Source: Nocardia anaemiae NBRC 100462 (lineage in GTDB: Bacteria; Actinomycetota; Actinomycetes; Mycobacteriales; Mycobacteriaceae). Taken from it: 64,000 bases of DNA. The DNA lies in assembly GCF_001612725.1 (NCBI RefSeq), contig NZ_BDAZ01000071.1, positions 1 through 64,000 of the forward strand. Direction: 5' to 3'. Of the stretch, positions 61,080-64,000 are shown in pieces (within the stretch, counting starts at the first letter, position 1; every line of letters begins with the position of its first letter). The translations under genes and the position numbers were made by a program. Under the pieces are notes generated by a model that was given only the letters and a program-made list of their open reading frames with translations, searched no databases and was not told the origin of the DNA.

Positions 61080-61976
61080 TCAGGTGCATCGACTTCGGTC
61101 GGTGTCGGCTTCGAGACCGGACTTCGGTTGTCCCCGCTGATGTTCGGTGCGCCGGATCGCTACCGCGGTTGCCGCGCAAATGCCGACGATCCCGAGCCAT
61201 CGATGCATCGATAGCGCCTCACCGAGAATCAGTAGACCGGCTATGGCGGCGATCAGCGGCTCCAGACTCAACAGGACACCCGCGGTGGAAGCTGGAATGC
61301 GCGCCAGCGCAGCCATTTCCATCGAGTACGGGATCACCGCGGACAAGATCGCGACGACGACGCCCCAGGCGAGCACCTGCGGCTGGAACATCGTGACACC
61401 ATTGCTCGCGATCCCGCAGGGCAACCAGAGACAGGCGGCGAAAGGCACTCCGATCGCCAGGGCCGAGTGCCCGAAGCTGTCGGCCAGCGCGCGCGACAGC
61501 AGCAGGTAGGCGGCCATCGCCGCAGCTGAAAGGCCAGTCAGAACCAATCCCTGCCAGTGCAGCGTTCCTGAAGCCGGATCACGGATCAACCACAAACCGG
61601 CCGCCGCCAGCGCGACAACCCCGAGATCGCGTGCACCGCGTGACCCTGCCACCGCCACTGCCAGCGGGCCCATGAGCTGGATGCTGCTGGCCACCCCCAG
61701 CGGGAGGTACTGCAGCGCAGGATAGATCAGGTTCATACCGGCGATAGCCACGCCGAGGCCGAGGACCACGGCGATCTGCCGCGGTGTGCGGAGCCGGCGC
61801 CACGGACGGTGCACAACCACGAGGACGATCGCGGCCAGACCCATTCGCAGTCCCGGTACGCCGAGAGCGTCGAGCCGATCGAAGAGGTGCTTGCCGAGGG
61901 CCTGCCCGGATTGGGTGCACACCGCTGCGGCGAGGACCAGATAAGGAGCCGGTATCACAGTCTCCACGATCACCAT
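61080..61976 (-). CDS. EamA-family transporter
   Basis: 298 residues with about ten helices as two EamA halves (PALQYLPLGVASSIQLMGPLAVAVAG in the first, LEPLIAAIAGLLILGEALSMHRWLGIVGI in the second). The inner repeat of RhtA/YdcZ-like exporters; exports amino acids or metabolites. Divergent from a LysR gene by 56 bases, its probable regulator. Confidence 0.88.
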   Translation of the reverse strand: MVIVETVIPAPYLVLAAAVCTQSGQALGKHLFDRLDALGVPGLRMGLAAIVLVVVHRPWRRLRTPRQIAVVLGLGVAIAGMNLIYPALQYLPLGVASSIQLMGPLAVAVAGSRGARDLGVVALAAAGLWLIRDPASGTLHWQGLVLTGLSAAAMAAYLLLSRALADSFGHSALAIGVPFAACLWLPCGIASNGVTMFQPQVLAWGVVVAILSAVIPYSMEMAALARIPASTAGVLLSLEPLIAAIAGLLILGEALSMHRWLGIVGICAATAVAIRRTEHQRGQPKSGLEADTDRSRCT

Positions 61977-62032
61977 TCCAACGATTCAGGTCTATCGAAA
62001 AGATAAGCACCCATTCGTTTAGCCTGGGCTAC

Positions 62033-63007
62033 ATGATCGATCTGCGTCGTTTGGCGGTGCTTCGGGTCCTAGCCGAGCGAGGGACGGTCACCGCCGCCGC
62101 TACCGATCTACACGTGACGCCCTCGGCGGTGTCCCAGCAACTGCGGTCACTGGCGTCGGAACTCGGAGTGCAGCTGGTGGTCCGGCGCGGGCGCAACATC
62201 GAGCTCACACCGGCTGCCCGGTCGCTGCTCGCCCACGTCGACGACTTGAGCGCCCGTTGGGAACACGCCCGCGCCGATATCGCCTCCGCGAACACGACTC
62301 TCACCGGGCAGCTGCGGCTGTGCGGAGTGTCGTCGGCGGCAGCGGCTCTGCTGCTTCCCGCTGCCGCACGACTGCACAGCGACCACCCGGAGCTCGATGT
62401 TCACATCCGGGAGCTGGAGAGTGGGGAGTGCTTCCAGCAGCTCTTGGCCTACCGCAGCGATATCGCCCTGGTTCTCCCAGCGCACAGCCCTCCCGTCGAT
62501 GACCCTCGTTTCGAGCAGCAGGCAATATTCGACGACGCCCAGGACCTCCTCGTGCCCGAAGACCACCCGCTTACCCGACGCAGTGACGTCCGGCTCGCCG
62601 ACGCCGCTACCGAATCGTGGATCGTCAAGCCCGAGAACAACGATTCCTACGAACTGCTCGTCGCCGCGTGTGCCGCCGCCGGATTCACCCCGCGCGTCAC
62701 CCACCATCTCAAGGAATGGTTCGCCGTATCCGCCGCAGTCGCACAGGGTTTCGGCGTCTGCCTGCTGCCGCGGCTGGTGCCTGTCCCCGAGCGCCACCGC
62801 ACCGTGCGCGTCCCGCTGCACGGCAATATCCGCCCGGCCCGCGCCATCATCGCCGCCACCCGCCGGGGCAGCCGCGAACACCCCATGATCGCCGCCGGTA
62901 TGCACACCATCACCGCCGTTGCGGACGAACTGGCGCTCGCCGCGTCCCGCCCCGCCGAGCCGCCACGGATCGCGGGTACTCGTCCGCACATGCCGCTTAT
63001 CGAGTGA
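62033..63007 (+). CDS. LysR-family transcriptional regulator
   Basis: 324 residues. HTH: RRLAVLRVLAERGTVTAAATDLHVTPSAVSQQLRSLASELG. Substrate-binding domain with PLVPVPERHRTVRVPL near the end. Starts with ATG at 62033, 56 bases from the EamA start, a typical divergent regulator-target pair. The C-terminal 25 residues (RPAEPPRIAGTRPHMPLIE) form a polar tail. Confidence 0.92.
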   Translation: MIDLRRLAVLRVLAERGTVTAAATDLHVTPSAVSQQLRSLASELGVQLVVRRGRNIELTPAARSLLAHVDDLSARWEHARADIASANTTLTGQLRLCGVSSAAAALLLPAAARLHSDHPELDVHIRELESGECFQQLLAYRSDIALVLPAHSPPVDDPRFEQQAIFDDAQDLLVPEDHPLTRRSDVRLADAATESWIVKPENNDSYELLVAACAAAGFTPRVTHHLKEWFAVSAAVAQGFGVCLLPRLVPVPERHRTVRVPLHGNIRPARAIIAATRRGSREHPMIAAGMHTITAVADELALAASRPAEPPRIAGTRPHMPLIE

Positions 63008-63213
63008 TAGTGACGACTTCGCCGATCAGGAAGAACACGCTCGAACACTCGGTAATGCCGCGACCCGCGCGTTCGGGAACGTCCACATCTGCCGCTGGGC
63101 GCGCGGTTGGCGATTGTCCGCTTCTGCCGCATGCCGTGTGAATGCGCCGCAGCGCCAGGCCGCAGCGCACCGACAGTGACGCCAGGCTCGGGCGTATCCA
63201 GCAAGCCGAAGTG

Positions 63214-63229
63214 TCGAACGTATGTTCGA
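63214..63229. promoter_or_regulatory. LexA (SOS) box
   Basis: TCGAACGTATGTTCGA is the perfect actinobacterial LexA box, TCGAAC-N4-GTTCGA. It is 9 bases before the ATG of a DUF222 remnant. In M. tuberculosis several 13E12-repeat genes of the same family carry SOS boxes. Confidence 0.85.
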
Positions 63230-63238
63230 CATTGGGGT

Positions 63239-63568
63239 ATGCTAGTTCGGGTGAACATACATTCGATCGCGGCGGCGCCGGATGCTCCAGCACCGGGATG
63301 GCCGGAACTGGCCGATGTCGATTTGCTGCGCACCCTCGTCGAAACCGAACGCCGTCGAAGGCGACTGGACGCTGCCATGCGCGCGGCCGTCGCCGAAGCC
63401 GAGCGCCGTGGCCTCGCCGCGGACACCGGCTACCGGGACACCGTGGAGCTATTGACTGATCTGCTGCGGATCAGTGCCCACGAAGCGCGCCAGCGAATCG
63501 AATACGCGGCTCCGCAGCCACGCTCGCGTTCCAGAAAGGTATGGAGGGTGCTGGCGGCAGCAAGCTGA
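63239..63568 (+). pseudogene. Truncated DUF222 (13E12-type) HNH endonuclease family gene
   Basis: 109 residues. LRTLVETERRRRRLDAAMRAAVAEAERRGLAADTGYRDTVELLTDLLRISAHEARQRI matches the N-terminal DUF222 helical region. Complete members run to about 400-500 residues and end in an HNH nuclease domain; here it stops after RVLAAAS and no frame in the next 400 bases continues DUF222 or HNH. GTG at 63251 is an alternative start. Decay has left the SOS box intact. Confidence 0.7.
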
Positions 63569-63965
63569 GGCCGAGCCCGCTGCCTGTTCGGACGGCCGCG
63601 AGGACCGACTGCACGTTCACCGTGTAAGCGCCAGCGCGGACCGGGTCCACTGTTGCTCGTTCCGAAGGGCGCTGTATCACCGGAGGCGCGCGGTTCGAAG
63701 AGCGACGCGGCTGCCCTCGCTTCGGCTGTTGCGCACTTCGCATCGTCCCCGGTCATCGGCGCCCAACACTACGACTGCCCGATTCTTGCGCGGCCCGGTG
63801 CCTCTGTTCCTCGACGTGCCATCAGCCAGTCGTTTCGGGGTCGTCGGCAGTCATCTCGTCGAGAGAACCACGTTTGGGATCGTCGGGCGTCGACTGGCCC
63901 GCGACCTGTGGGTTCGGACTGAAACCTGGGATCGGTAGGTGGCGTGCGCGGTATCTACTTGCCCC
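63569..63965. other. Gene-free region after the DUF222 remnant
   Basis: No gene is supported. Open frames on both strands have no recognisable content or ribosome site. The expected HNH motif is absent. Confidence 0.55.
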
Positions 63966-64000
63966 ATGACATCTTCTCAATCTCCCATGAACCAACCGCA
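63966..64000 (+). CDS. Possible start of a gene cut by the right edge
   Basis: ATG at 63966 opens MTSSQSPMNQP and stays open to the last base. Too short to identify; only the location suggests a gene. Confidence 0.25.
   Translation, partial: MTSSQSPMNQP

Overview
High-GC actinobacterial chromosome from the mycolic-acid group, most likely Nocardia or a close relative. Evidence: uniform high GC codon use with many GTG starts; gene content and order matching Mycobacterium tuberculosis Rv0883c-Rv0938 (sepH, serC, citA, gltA2, prrBA, accD3, echA6, Rv0906, Rv0909-type protein, ligD); Streptomyces/Nocardia-type conservons; and small DUF families of soil actinomycetes. No rRNA, tRNA, CRISPR array, intact insertion sequence or prophage was seen. 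Genus assignment is inference.

Layout. 1-13 kb: sepH (partial, runs off the left edge), serC, a half conservon (cvnA-cvnD), a polysaccharide deacetylase lipoprotein, then central metabolism (citA, pdxH, an MFS exporter, gltA, FKBP). Copies of a foldback repeat in opposite orientation bracket serC to the deacetylase. 13-20 kb: an LprG/LppX-like lipoprotein, then a collinear group of cytochrome b5-desaturase, type III polyketide synthase and SyrD/PvdE-like ABC exporter, followed by a lipoprotein that resembles only the extracytoplasmic half of YhgE/Pip proteins. This is the best candidate for an undescribed biosynthetic system. 20-25 kb: PrrAB two-component system, haemophore-like protein, propionyl/acetyl-CoA synthetase. 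25-31 kb: a complete conservon whose kinase carries 32 exact LPQR motifs in a C-terminal tail.

31-42 kb: accD3, aldo/keto reductase, flavin oxidoreductase, echA6, metallo-hydrolase, and LigD between two MT0933/Rv0909-like small proteins, then isochorismatase-like hydrolase, secreted lipase and a secreted glycine-zipper protein. 42-50 kb: ECF-type importer with fused S-A-A protein, flavin monooxygenase with divergent AraC regulator, phosphodiesterase, MarR regulator. 50-64 kb is accessory: many small regulators each beside one target gene (MarR/TIGR03086, PadR/54109, P450-TetR, TetR, LysR/EamA), a class III adenylate cyclase, a dual-specificity phosphatase, three small DUF proteins, and at the right end a LexA box in front of a decayed DUF222 (13E12-type) gene.

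How they connect: the core genes cover septation, serine, citrate-cycle entry, PLP, propionate/acetate activation and acyl-CoA carboxylation. The surface and signalling genes (two conservons, PrrAB, cyclase, phosphatase) sit beside envelope or lipid functions. The right third is a set of stand-alone regulator-target pairs with recognisable operators: a 22-bp palindrome in a 19-bp spacer (MerR-type), ACTA(G) repeats at exact 15-bp steps (PadR gene), and a perfect SOS box.
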